40,330 nt of DNA from Rubrivivax sp. SCN 71-131 (GTDB taxonomy: Bacteria; Pseudomonadota; Gammaproteobacteria; Burkholderiales; Burkholderiaceae_C). Within the stretch, counting starts at the first letter, position 1. Every line of letters starts with the position of its first letter. The stretch spans positions 1-40,330 of the forward strand of contig MEFD01000033.1 of the NCBI GenBank assembly GCA_001724995.1, given 5' to 3'. The position numbers and the translations under genes were made by a program. Shown here piece by piece: positions 28,201-36,462 of this stretch. The notes beneath the pieces are model-generated. The model ran no database searches, had not been told where the DNA came from, and saw nothing but the letters and a program-made list of their open reading frames with translations.

Positions 28201-31200
28201 GTGAAGCCGCGCGCGGCCGCACCCCTTGCGGCCCATCCCGTTCCGCCCATCCGCTATCCCGAATCGCTGCCGGTGTCCGCTCGGCGCGAGGAGATCGCGC
28301 GCGCGCTGCAGCGCCACCCGGTCGTCATCGTCTGCGGAGAGACGGGTTCGGGCAAGACCACGCAGCTGCCGAAGATCGCGCTCGAGCTCGGCCGCGGCCT
28401 GGGCGCCGGCGGTGCCGGCCTGATCGGTCACACGCAGCCGCGGCGCATCGCCGCCAGCAGCGTGGCCAAGCGCATTGCCGAGGAACTCGACACGCCGCTG
28501 GGCGAGGTGGTGGGCTACAAGGTGCGCTTCCAGGACCGCCTGCAGCCCGGCGCCTCGGTGAAGCTGATGACCGACGGCATCCTGCTCGCCGAGACGCAGT
28601 CCGACCCGCTGCTGCGCGCCTACGACACGCTGATCATCGACGAGGCGCACGAGCGCAGCCTGAACATCGACTTCCTGCTCGGCTACCTCAGGCAGCTGCT
28701 GCCCAGGCGCCCCGACCTGAAGCTCGTCGTCACCTCGGCGACGATCGATGCCGAGCGCTTCGCCGAGCATTTCGCGTCCGCGCAGGGGCCGGCGCCGGTG
28801 GTCATGGTCTCCGGGCGGCTGTACCCGGTGGAGCAGCGCTGGCGGGCCTTCGAGGAGCGCAGGGACTTCGCGCTCGAGGACGCGATCGCCGACGCCGTCG
28901 ACGAGCTCTGGTACGGCGGCGGCGTCAGCGGTGGCGTCGCCGCGGGCCCGGGCGACATCCTCGTCTTCCTGCCCGGCGAGCGCGAGATCCGCGAGGTTGC
29001 CGACCATCTGCGCAGGCACCTGGCAGCACGGCACCGCGGCGGGCCGCCGCCGGAGATCCTGCCGTTGTTCGCGCGGCTGTCGCAGGCCGAGCAGGACCGC
29101 GTCTTCCAGCCCGGCAACGGACGGCGCATCGTGCTGGCGACCAACGTCGCCGAGACCTCGCTCACCGTGCCGGGCATCCGCTACGTCATCGACAGCGGCC
29201 TGGCGCGCGTCAAGCGCTACAGCTTTCGCAACAAGGTCGAGCAGTTGCAGGTCGAGCCGATCAGCCGTGCCGCGGCCGACCAGCGCGCCGGCCGCTGCGG
29301 GCGCGTGGCCCAGGGCGTGTGCATCCGGCTCTACGCCGAGGACGACTACGCTGCCCGCCCGCGCTTCACCGACCCGGAGATCCTGCGCAGCTCGCTGGCC
29401 GGCGTGATCCTGCGCATGAAGGCCTTGAACCTCGGCGCGGTCGAGGCCTTCCCCTTCCTGCAGGCGCCGCCGAAGAAGGCGATCGCCGACGGCTACGCGC
29501 TGCTGGCCGAGCTCGGCGCCGTCGACGAGGACAACGTGCTCACCGAGACCGGACGGCAGCTGGCGCGGCTGCCGCTGGACCCGCGCGTGGGCCGCATGAT
29601 CCTCGAGGCCACGCGCCGCCACGCGCTGGCCGAGGTGCTGGTGATCACCGCGGCGCTCTCCGGCCAGGACGTGCGCGACCGCCCGCTCGAGCAGAGCCAG
29701 GCTGCCGACGAGAAGCACAAGCCCTTCGACGACGAGCGCTCGGAGTTCATGGGCCATCTCAAGCTGTGGCAGTGGATCGAGGAGGGCAGGGGTCGTGGCC
29801 CGGGCCGCGGCGAGGGCGGCGCGCATGCGCACGCGCACAAGCTCTCCAACCGCCAGCAGGAGCAGCGCCTGCGCGAGCGCTTCGTCAACCCGCGGCGCGT
29901 GCGCGAGTGGCGCGACATCCACGCGCAGCTGCACACCGTCGTCGCCGAGCACGGCTGGCGGCTGAACACCGCGCCGGCCACCTACGAGCAGATCCACCTG
30001 GCGATGCTGGCCGGGCTGCTCGGCAACGTCGGTCGCAAGAACGACGAGGAGGAGTGGTACCTCGGTGCGCGCGGCATCAAGTTCTGGCGGCACCCGGGCG
30101 CGCATCTGTCGAAGAAGCCCGGGCGCTGGCTGGTGGCCGCCGAGCTGGTGGAGACGACGCGCCTGTTCGGCCGCGGGCTGGCGGCGATCGACCCGCGCTG
30201 GCTCCCGCAGGTCGCCGGCCATGTGCTGAAGACGCAGCTGCTCGAACCCCACTGGGAGAAGAAGGCCGGCGAGGTGGTGGCGCTGGAGCGCGCCACGCTC
30301 TACGGCATCGTCGTCTACAACGACCGGCGCGTGAACTACGCCCGCGTCGACCCGCAGGGCGCGCGCGAGCTCTTCATCCGGCAGGCGCTGGTCGAAGGCG
30401 AGATCGAGACGCGGCTGCCGTTCCTGGCGCACAACCAGCGCCTCGTGCGCCAGGTGCAGGCGGTCGAGCACAAGGCCAGGCGCCAGGACGTGCTCGTCGA
30501 CGAAACCCTGATCCACGCTTTCTACGACCAGCAGATCCCCGCTCACGTCTGCAGCACCGCCACGCTCGAGAAGTGGTTCCGCGAGGAGGTGCGGCGCCGG
30601 CCCGGGCTGCTGCAGCTCTCGCGCGAGGAGCTGATGCGCCACGAGGCCGCGGGCATCACCACCACGGCCTTCCCGCCTGCGGTGCGCCTGGGCGGCATCG
30701 ACTGCGCGGCGCAGTACCTGCACGAGCCCGGCGACGCGCGCGACGGACTCACGGTCACGGTGCCGATCTATGCCCTCAACCAGGCGAGCGAGGCGCGCTG
30801 CGAGTGGCTCGTGCCCGGCATGCTCGAGGACAAGGTGGTGGCGCTGTGCAAGAGCCTGCACCAGCGTCCGCGCTCGCGCCTGCTGCCGCTGGCCGACTAC
30901 GCCCGCACCTTCGTCGCGGCGCATGCCTTTGGCGAGGGCAGCCTGCTCGAGGTGCTGCTGCAGGCCGTGCGCGAGAAGACGCAGCAGCCGGTGGCGCGCA
31001 ACGACTTCAAGCTGGAGACGCTTTCGCCGCATCTCTTCATGAACTTCCGCGTCGTCGACGAGCACGGCCGCCAGATCGGCGCCGGGCGCGACCTGGCGCG
31101 GCTCAAGGCCGAGCTCGGCCCCCAGGCACGCAGTGCCTTCCAGGCGCTGGCGGCGCTGAAGACCAAGGAACTCCCTCTCCCGCGTGCACCCTCACCGCCG

Positions 31201-32088
31201 CCCTCTGCCGCGGCGCGGGAGAGGGAGCAGGGGCAGGACTTGCAGCGCTACACCGACTGGAGCTTCGGCGAGCTGCCCGAGCTGATGGAGCTGAGGAAGG
31301 GGGGCCAGACGCTGGTCGGCTTTGCGGCGCTGGTCGACCGCGCCACGCACGTCGAGATCGAGGTCTTCGACGAACCCGAGGCTGCGGCGGTGACACATCG
31401 CGCGGGCCTGCGGCGGCTCGTCGCCCTGAAGCTGCGCGAGCCGCTGAAGCATCTCGAGAAGAACATTCCCGAACTGCAGAAGATGGCGGCGGCCTACATG
31501 AGCCTGGGGACGCTGGAGGAGCTGCGCGAGCAGATCGTCGAGGTCGCGCTCGACCGCGCCTTCCTCGCCGAGCCCCTGCCCCGCGATGCCGCGAGCTTCG
31601 CGCGGCGCCTCGAGGAGGGGCGCACGCGGCTGCAGCTGATCGCCGCCGAAGTCGCGCGCCTGGCCGCCACGGTGCTGGCCGAATGGGCTGCGGCGCAGCG
31701 CAAGCTGCGCGACAGCAAGCCCCCGCGCGAGGTCGCCGAGGACATCGCCGCGCAACTGCAGCGCCTGTGCGGCAAGCGCTTTCTGGCGCAGACCGAATGG
31801 GCTGCGCTGCAGCATGTGCCGCGCTACCTGAAGGCCGTGGTGATGCGCCTGGACAAGCTGCGTGCCGATCCCGCGCGCGACGCCGCGCGCCTGGCCGAGC
31901 TGCGCCCGCTCGAGCAGCGCTGGCTGCGCCGCGCGGCCGAACTCCGAGGCGCGCCGCATGCGCGCCTGGCGGAGTACCGATGGCTGCTCGAGGAACTGCG
32001 CGTGGGCCTGTTCGCGCAGGAGTTGCGCACGCCGCAGCCGGTGAGCGTCAAGCGGCTGGAGAAGGCGTGGCAATCCTTGCAGCGCTGA
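28201..32088 (+). CDS. hrpA: ATP-dependent RNA helicase HrpA (DEAH box)
   Basis: The protein is 1295 residues, the usual HrpA length. Motif I is GETGSGKT (46-53), motif II DEAH (147-150), motif III VTSATIDAERF, motif V ATNVAETSLTVPGIRYVIDSG and motif VI QRAGRCGRVAQG. The ratchet/OB region and the long HrpA-specific C-terminal domain follow (KQLFRE-like and KVLSPHLF-like parts; NFRVVDEHGRQIGAGRDL). HrpA resolves stalled or collided ribosomes and processes some mRNAs. The start is a GTG. A Pro/Ala/Arg-rich insert at about residues 991-1010 is encoded by a palindromic repeat (31171-31227). The gene is divergent from argA and convergent with a small unknown gene. Confidence 0.97.
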   Translation: MKPRAAAPLAAHPVPPIRYPESLPVSARREEIARALQRHPVVIVCGETGSGKTTQLPKIALELGRGLGAGGAGLIGHTQPRRIAASSVAKRIAEELDTPLGEVVGYKVRFQDRLQPGASVKLMTDGILLAETQSDPLLRAYDTLIIDEAHERSLNIDFLLGYLRQLLPRRPDLKLVVTSATIDAERFAEHFASAQGPAPVVMVSGRLYPVEQRWRAFEERRDFALEDAIADAVDELWYGGGVSGGVAAGPGDILVFLPGEREIREVADHLRRHLAARHRGGPPPEILPLFARLSQAEQDRVFQPGNGRRIVLATNVAETSLTVPGIRYVIDSGLARVKRYSFRNKVEQLQVEPISRAAADQRAGRCGRVAQGVCIRLYAEDDYAARPRFTDPEILRSSLAGVILRMKALNLGAVEAFPFLQAPPKKAIADGYALLAELGAVDEDNVLTETGRQLARLPLDPRVGRMILEATRRHALAEVLVITAALSGQDVRDRPLEQSQAADEKHKPFDDERSEFMGHLKLWQWIEEGRGRGPGRGEGGAHAHAHKLSNRQQEQRLRERFVNPRRVREWRDIHAQLHTVVAEHGWRLNTAPATYEQIHLAMLAGLLGNVGRKNDEEEWYLGARGIKFWRHPGAHLSKKPGRWLVAAELVETTRLFGRGLAAIDPRWLPQVAGHVLKTQLLEPHWEKKAGEVVALERATLYGIVVYNDRRVNYARVDPQGARELFIRQALVEGEIETRLPFLAHNQRLVRQVQAVEHKARRQDVLVDETLIHAFYDQQIPAHVCSTATLEKWFREEVRRRPGLLQLSREELMRHEAAGITTTAFPPAVRLGGIDCAAQYLHEPGDARDGLTVTVPIYALNQASEARCEWLVPGMLEDKVVALCKSLHQRPRSRLLPLADYARTFVAAHAFGEGSLLEVLLQAVREKTQQPVARNDFKLETLSPHLFMNFRVVDEHGRQIGAGRDLARLKAELGPQARSAFQALAALKTKELPLPRAPSPPPSAAAREREQGQDLQRYTDWSFGELPELMELRKGGQTLVGFAALVDRATHVEIEVFDEPEAAAVTHRAGLRRLVALKLREPLKHLEKNIPELQKMAAAYMSLGTLEELREQIVEVALDRAFLAEPLPRDAASFARRLEEGRTRLQLIAAEVARLAATVLAEWAAAQRKLRDSKPPREVAEDIAAQLQRLCGKRFLAQTEWAALQHVPRYLKAVVMRLDKLRADPARDAARLAELRPLEQRWLRRAAELRGAPHARLAEYRWLLEELRVGLFAQELRTPQPVSVKRLEKAWQSLQR
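31171..31227. repeat. REP/MITE-like palindrome inside the hrpA coding sequence
   Basis: CTCCCTCTCCCGCG (31171-31184) and its exact complement CGCGGGAGAGGGAG (31214-31227) are 14-bp arms around a 29-base loop. CCCTCTCCC..GGGAGAGGG stems are typical of small intergenic palindromic repeats in GC-rich proteobacteria. Here the element is read in frame as a Pro/Ala/Arg-rich linker between two conserved HrpA parts. Confidence 0.75.
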
Positions 32089-32127
32089 CGCCCGGCCCTT
32101 CGGCGCAGGCGCGTCCGCCCTGACCCT

Positions 32128-32364
32128 TCAGTCCAGGGCGCTGCACAGCCCCAGGCGTTGCCGCAAGCGCTGCGCCAGCTTGCGCACGGTCTCGCGCGAG
32201 GAGGCATCGGCCCGCGCCAGGCACTCGCGCGCGTAGTCGCTGTCGTTCTGCAGGCGCTCGACATGCACGCGCACGCCCTCGCCGGCCAGCAGCCACTTGA
32301 ACTCGATGACATCCGCCAGGGCCAGGGCCCGCGGCTCGTGAGCGGTGGAGGCGTTCATCGACAT
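32128..32364 (-). CDS. small conserved-looking protein of unknown function
   Basis: The protein is 78 residues from the ATG at 32364, with GAGAAG as a possible ribosome site; ATG 32358 is an alternative. It looks like a real protein: a helical, charged chain with ALADVIEFKWLLAGEGVRVHVERLQ, then a second helix of Arg/Leu heptads (RETVRKLAQRLRQRLG). There is no signal peptide, membrane segment or cysteine pair. It converges on hrpA with a 39-base gap and is divergent from the ammonia-lyase gene. I do not recognise a family with a known role. Confidence 0.7.
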   Translation of the reverse strand: MSMNASTAHEPRALALADVIEFKWLLAGEGVRVHVERLQNDSDYARECLARADASSRETVRKLAQRLRQRLGLCSALD

Positions 32365-32466
32365 CGGCTTCTCAGGGTGCACGAGCACTCTAACGCGCTC
32401 GCATCGGCCGATGCTGACAAGGATCTAGAGAGCTGTCTCCGATCGGGGCGTGAACCCACGATCGGG

Positions 32467-32484
32467 TGTTGCTGCGGTGCAACA
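32467..32484. repeat. 6-bp inverted repeat in the divergent intergenic region
   Basis: TGTTGC-TGCGGT-GCAACA is a perfect six-pair inverted repeat in the 232-base gap between the small unknown gene and the ammonia-lyase gene. It could be an operator serving either gene. Nothing else stands out in this gap. Confidence 0.35.
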
Positions 32485-32596
32485 AACAGGTGGATGCTGC
32501 GCCAGCGCCAGCCGATCCGCGCCGCCACGGGCGTGCGAGCGCACGCGGCGCCGCGCCGATTTCGGCTCGCACCGTCGATCCGTCTATCCTTGCCGC

Positions 32597-33583
32597 ATGA
32601 ATCGCACGCCCCTGGCCATCGACTTCGCCGACGTGGCAGCCGCCGCCGAGCGGCTGCGCGGCGTCGCCCATCGCACGCCGGTGCGCAGCTCGCGCACCGC
32701 GAATGAGCGCAGCGGCGCGCAACTGCACTTCAAGTGCGAGAACTTCCAGCGCATGGGCGCCTTCAAGTTCCGTGGCGCGTTCAATGCCCTGGCGCGACTC
32801 ACGCCGCAGCAGCGCCGGGCCGGCGTCATCGCCTTCAGCTCGGGCAACCACGCGCAGGCGATCGCCTTGTCCGCGCGGCTGCTGGAGATGCCCAGCGTCA
32901 TCGTCATGCCGCACGATGCCCCGGCCTCCAAGCTCGCCGCCACGCACGGCTACCAGCAGGGCATGCGCGGCAGCGAGGTCGTGCTCTATGACCGCTTCGG
33001 CGAAGACCGCGAGGCGATCGGCCGGCGCATCGCGCAGGAGCGCGGCATGGTGCTGATCCCGCCCTACGACCATGCCGACGTCATGGCCGGGCAGGGCACG
33101 GCCGCGCTCGAGTTGATCGAGGACGTCGGCGCGCTCGACACCCTGCTCGTGTGCGTCGGCGGCGGTGGCCTGCTGAGCGGTTGCGCCGTCGCGGCGCACG
33201 CGCGCTCGCCGGGCGTGCGCGTGTGGGGCGTCGAGCCCGAGGCCGGCAACGACGTGCAGCAAAGCCTCGCGTGCGGCGAGATCGTGCGCATCGAGACCCC
33301 GCAGACCATCGCCGATGGCGCGCAGACCCAGGCCTGCGGCGCGCTCACCTTCCCGGTGCTGCGCGCCCTTGCCCAGGGCGTGCTGACGGTCAGCGATGCG
33401 CAGCTCGTCGGCACCATGCGCTTCTTCGCCGAGCGCATGAAGATGCTCGTCGAGCCCACCGGCTGCCTCGCCGCCGCCGCGGTGCTCGAGGGCGCGATCG
33501 ACCTGCGCGGCCAGCGCGTGGGCATCATCGTCTCCGGGGGCAACATCGACCTCGCACGCTATGCCCAGTTGCTGCATGCCTGA
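32597..33583 (+). CDS. PLP-dependent threonine/serine ammonia-lyase family enzyme
   Basis: The protein is 328 residues, fold-type II. The Schiff-base lysine is K57 (RMGAFKFRGA), the substrate loop SGNHAQ is at 82-87, and the phosphate-binding Gly loop GGGG is at 188-191 (CVGGGGLLSG). The C-terminus has VEPTGCLAAAAVLEG and VSGGNIDL. Lack of the ACT-type regulatory domains of biosynthetic IlvA puts it with catabolic threonine dehydratase, serine racemase and threo-3-hydroxyaspartate ammonia-lyase, which sequence alone does not separate. ATG 32597 gives the standard N-terminus (IDFADVAAAAERLRGVAHRTPV). It stands 82 bases before the S10 peptidase gene on the same strand. Confidence 0.92.
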   Translation: MNRTPLAIDFADVAAAAERLRGVAHRTPVRSSRTANERSGAQLHFKCENFQRMGAFKFRGAFNALARLTPQQRRAGVIAFSSGNHAQAIALSARLLEMPSVIVMPHDAPASKLAATHGYQQGMRGSEVVLYDRFGEDREAIGRRIAQERGMVLIPPYDHADVMAGQGTAALELIEDVGALDTLLVCVGGGGLLSGCAVAAHARSPGVRVWGVEPEAGNDVQQSLACGEIVRIETPQTIADGAQTQACGALTFPVLRALAQGVLTVSDAQLVGTMRFFAERMKMLVEPTGCLAAAAVLEGAIDLRGQRVGIIVSGGNIDLARYAQLLHA

Positions 33584-33665
33584 GCCGGCGCGGCGCGGGC
33601 GTTGGCTGCAGACAGCGGGCTGAGCGGCGACACTTGCGGCATCCGAGTCTTGCAGGAACCTGCGC

Positions 33666-35189
33666 ATGAGCGAACCGACCGACTTCACCCCGGGGGACAA
33701 GACCGCCGCGCCCGACAAGGAGAGCGAAGCGGACCGCAAGCTGCGCGCCGCGGTGCAGGCGCTGCTCGCCCGCGCGCCCGCGGTGAGCCTGGGCACCGTG
33801 CAGACGGCGGCCGCCACGCTCGGCTACGAGGCGCGGGTGGAGTTCCTGCCGGTGCTGGCCGAAGGCTTCGACGGCGCACTGGCCGAGCCGCAGGCGGCGG
33901 TGATGGCCAGCAGCTATGTCTACACCGGCGAGGGTATCGGCACGCGGCCGGTGTGCTTCGCCTTCAACGGCGGGCCGGGCTCGGCCTCGGTGTGGCTGCA
34001 CCTGGGGGCGCTCGGACCCAAGCGCGTCGTCGTGCCCGACGATGCGACACCGGCGCGCGGCCCCGGCGCCATCGTCGACAACCCGCTGACCTGGCTCAAG
34101 CACTTCGACCTCGTCTTCATCGATCCGCCGCATACCGGCTGGTCGATGTGCGCCAGCGAAGCCGCGCGCAAGCGCATGCTGTCGGTGGATGGCGACGTCG
34201 CCGCGCTCACCGAGGTCGTGCGCGCCTGGCTGACGCGTCATGGCCGCTGGGGTTCGCCGGTCTTCCTCGCCGGCGAGAGCTACGGCACCACGCGCGCGGC
34301 GGCGCTGGCCGACAGCCTGCAGTCCGCGGGCGTGCCGCTCGAAGGGCTCGTCCTCGTGAGCTGTGCCATGGATCTGCAGGCCCTGGTCTTCGCGCCGGCC
34401 AACGAGCTGCCCCATGCGCTCTTCCTGCCCGCCTTTGCCCAGGTCTCGCAGTACCACGGGCTGCTCAAGGGCTCGCTCGGCGAATCGCCTGCCGCGGCGC
34501 GCGCGGCGGCCGAGGCCTTCGTGGAGGAGGAGTATCTTGCGGCCCTGCACCTGGGGGCACGCCTGTCGGGGATGCGGCGCGCGCGCATCGCGCGCCGCGT
34601 GGCGCAGCTCACCGGCCTGTCGCCGGCACTGGTCGAGTCGCTGAACCTGCGCATTTCCGACGAAAGCTACTTCCTCGAGGCGCTGCGCGAGCGCGGGCAG
34701 GTGGTGGGGCGGCTCGAAGCGCGCTCGGTCGGGCCGATGCCGGCCAGCCGCGGCCACAAGTGGGAGTTCGACCCCGGCATCGAGGCCATCGCACCGGCCT
34801 ACACCTCGGCGGCGCTGGACTACTTCGGGCAGACGCTGGGCGTGAGCCTGCCGGCACGCTTCGAGCTCGTCAACGGCGCCACGCACAAGGCGTGGAACTG
34901 GAACCGCGGCGAGGCGCAGGGCAACGCCTACGCCAGCACCACGCCCGACCTCGCGCGCGCGCTGCGGCGCAACGTCCACCTGCGCGTGCTGGTGGCCAGC
35001 GGCCGCTACGACCTTGGCACGCCCTACAGCGCCAGCGACTGGTCGCTGGCGCACCTGGACGTGCCGCCCGACGTCGCCGCGCGCGTCGAGCACCACTACT
35101 ACGATGCCGGCCACATGATGTACACGCGCCATGAGGACCTGGCCAAGCTCGAGGCCGACCTCTCGGCCTGGCTGGCGCGCGGGGCCTGA
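33666..35189 (+). CDS. S10-family serine carboxypeptidase-like protein, no signal peptide
   Basis: The protein is 507 residues. The S10 catalytic triad is complete: S205 in GESYGTT, D449 in GRYDLGTPY and H483 in YDAGHMMY. The oxyanion and substrate motif is FNGGPGSAS near residue 100. S10 enzymes remove C-terminal residues at acidic pH and are usually vacuolar or exported; this one starts with a charged, hydrophilic stretch (MSEPTDFTPGDKTAAPDKES) and has no signal peptide, so it looks cytosolic. Bacterial members are poorly characterised. The gene ends just before a duplicated 73-bp repeat that separates it from the phosphofructokinase. Confidence 0.9.
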   Translation: MSEPTDFTPGDKTAAPDKESEADRKLRAAVQALLARAPAVSLGTVQTAAATLGYEARVEFLPVLAEGFDGALAEPQAAVMASSYVYTGEGIGTRPVCFAFNGGPGSASVWLHLGALGPKRVVVPDDATPARGPGAIVDNPLTWLKHFDLVFIDPPHTGWSMCASEAARKRMLSVDGDVAALTEVVRAWLTRHGRWGSPVFLAGESYGTTRAAALADSLQSAGVPLEGLVLVSCAMDLQALVFAPANELPHALFLPAFAQVSQYHGLLKGSLGESPAAARAAAEAFVEEEYLAALHLGARLSGMRRARIARRVAQLTGLSPALVESLNLRISDESYFLEALRERGQVVGRLEARSVGPMPASRGHKWEFDPGIEAIAPAYTSAALDYFGQTLGVSLPARFELVNGATHKAWNWNRGEAQGNAYASTTPDLARALRRNVHLRVLVASGRYDLGTPYSASDWSLAHLDVPPDVAARVEHHYYDAGHMMYTRHEDLAKLEADLSAWLARGA

Positions 35190-35191
35190 AG

Positions 35192-35342
35192 TGAAGCCCC
35201 CACGCTCGCTACGCTCGCTGCCCCCCGAGGGGGCGCTCAGTCCCTTCGGAACGGCCGGGCGGTATGAGATGAAGCCCCCACGCTCGCTACGCTCGCTGCC
35301 CCCCGAGGGGGCGCTCAGTCCCTTCGGAACGGCCGGGCGGTA
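35192..35342. repeat. two identical 73-bp direct repeats with C-rich hairpins
   Basis: Copies 35192-35264 and 35270-35342 appear identical over 73 bases, with a five-base spacer and a period of 78. Each contains ACGCTCGCT twice and a perfect hairpin GCCCCC-CGA-GGGGGC. The element fills the whole gap between the S10 gene stop and the phosphofructokinase start. Elements containing this GCTCGCTACGCTCGCT plus GCCCCCCGAGGGGGC pattern are, to my knowledge, dispersed in Burkholderiales intergenic regions, and may act as terminators. Confidence 0.9.
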
Positions 35343-35348
35343 CTGAAG

Positions 35349-36407
35349 ATGCACGTCGGCATCCTCACCGGCGGGGGTGACTGCCCCGGGCTGAACGCGG
35401 TCATCCGCGCGGTCACGCTGGCGCTGGTCAACGAGGCCGGCGCCCGCGTCACCGGCATCGAGCGCGGTTTCGAGGGCCTGCTCACGCGGCGCACGCGGCC
35501 CCTGGACGTGCACGCCGTGGAAGGCCTGCTGGCGCAGGGCGGCACGGTGCTGGGCACGCACAACCGCTGCAATCCCTTCCACGACGCTGCGGCAGGCGGC
35601 GCCGATCGTTCGGCCCAGGCCATGGCCACCGTGCGCGAGCTCGGGCTGGACGCCCTCGTGGCCATCGGCGGCGATGGCACGATGACCATCGCCAACCGCT
35701 TCAGCGCGCTCGGGCTGCCGGTGGTGGGCGTGCCCAAGACGATCGACAACGACCTCATGCACAACGACCGCAGCTTCGGCTTCGACAGCGCGGTGGCCGT
35801 GGTCGCCGAGGCGCTGGACCGGCTGGAGACGACGGCACGCAGCCACCGCCGCGTGATGATCGCCGAGACCATGGGGCGCTACGCGGGCTGGATCGCGCTC
35901 GAAGGCGGCATCGCCGGCGGCGCCGACGTCATCCTGCTGCCCGAGCTGCCGGTGGACATCGACGCCGTGGCCGAACACTGCCGCGAACGCGAGCGCAGCC
36001 AGGGCTACACGCTGATCTGCATCGGCGAAGGCGTGCCGCTGCAGGGCGGCCTGGTGGTGCGCGAACACATCGCCGAGAGCCCCGATCCCCTGCGGCTGGG
36101 CGGCGTGGGCGTGCTGCTGCAGCACGAGCTTTCACGGCGCCTGTCCACGGAAGTGCGCAGCACCGTGCTCGGCCACGTGCAGCGCGGCGGCTCGCCCACC
36201 GCCTTCGACCGCGTGCTCGCCACGCGTTTCGGCTACCAGGCGGCGCAACTGGTGCGCCGCGGCGAGTTCGGCCGCATGGTGGCGCTGCAGTGCGACCGCA
36301 TCGACAGCGTGCCCATCGGCGACGTGGCCGACCGCAGCCGCACGGTGCCGCTGGACCACCCGCTGCTGGCCACCGTGCGCGGCATCGGGGTGATGGTCGG
36401 GACCTGA
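35349..36407 (+). CDS. 6-phosphofructokinase, mixed-substrate (group III) type
   Basis: This enzyme phosphorylates fructose 6-phosphate in glycolysis. The protein is 352 residues. It has GILTGGGDCPGLNAVIR at the N-terminus, AIGGDGTMTIA with G110, VPKTIDND with K130 (129-135) and the substrate region AETMGRYAGWIAL. Gly at the position that is Asp in PPi enzymes suggests ATP use, whereas Lys in PKTIDND is shared with PPi enzymes; this combination marks the mixed-substrate subfamily. The phosphoryl donor should be treated as open. The start at 35349 comes seven bases after the second 73-bp repeat. Confidence 0.93.
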   Translation: MHVGILTGGGDCPGLNAVIRAVTLALVNEAGARVTGIERGFEGLLTRRTRPLDVHAVEGLLAQGGTVLGTHNRCNPFHDAAAGGADRSAQAMATVRELGLDALVAIGGDGTMTIANRFSALGLPVVGVPKTIDNDLMHNDRSFGFDSAVAVVAEALDRLETTARSHRRVMIAETMGRYAGWIALEGGIAGGADVILLPELPVDIDAVAEHCRERERSQGYTLICIGEGVPLQGGLVVREHIAESPDPLRLGGVGVLLQHELSRRLSTEVRSTVLGHVQRGGSPTAFDRVLATRFGYQAAQLVRRGEFGRMVALQCDRIDSVPIGDVADRSRTVPLDHPLLATVRGIGVMVGT

Positions 36408-36462
36408 CGGCCATCGCGGCGTCGAACCGGGAACCAAGAGCGACCCAGGCGCCCGCGCGCGC

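Noticed and set aside
26380..31065. 1561-codon minus-strand open frame spanning argA and hrpA
   Set aside because: It is out of frame with argA and antisense to hrpA; the composition is that of a GC-rich shadow with no recognisable domain.
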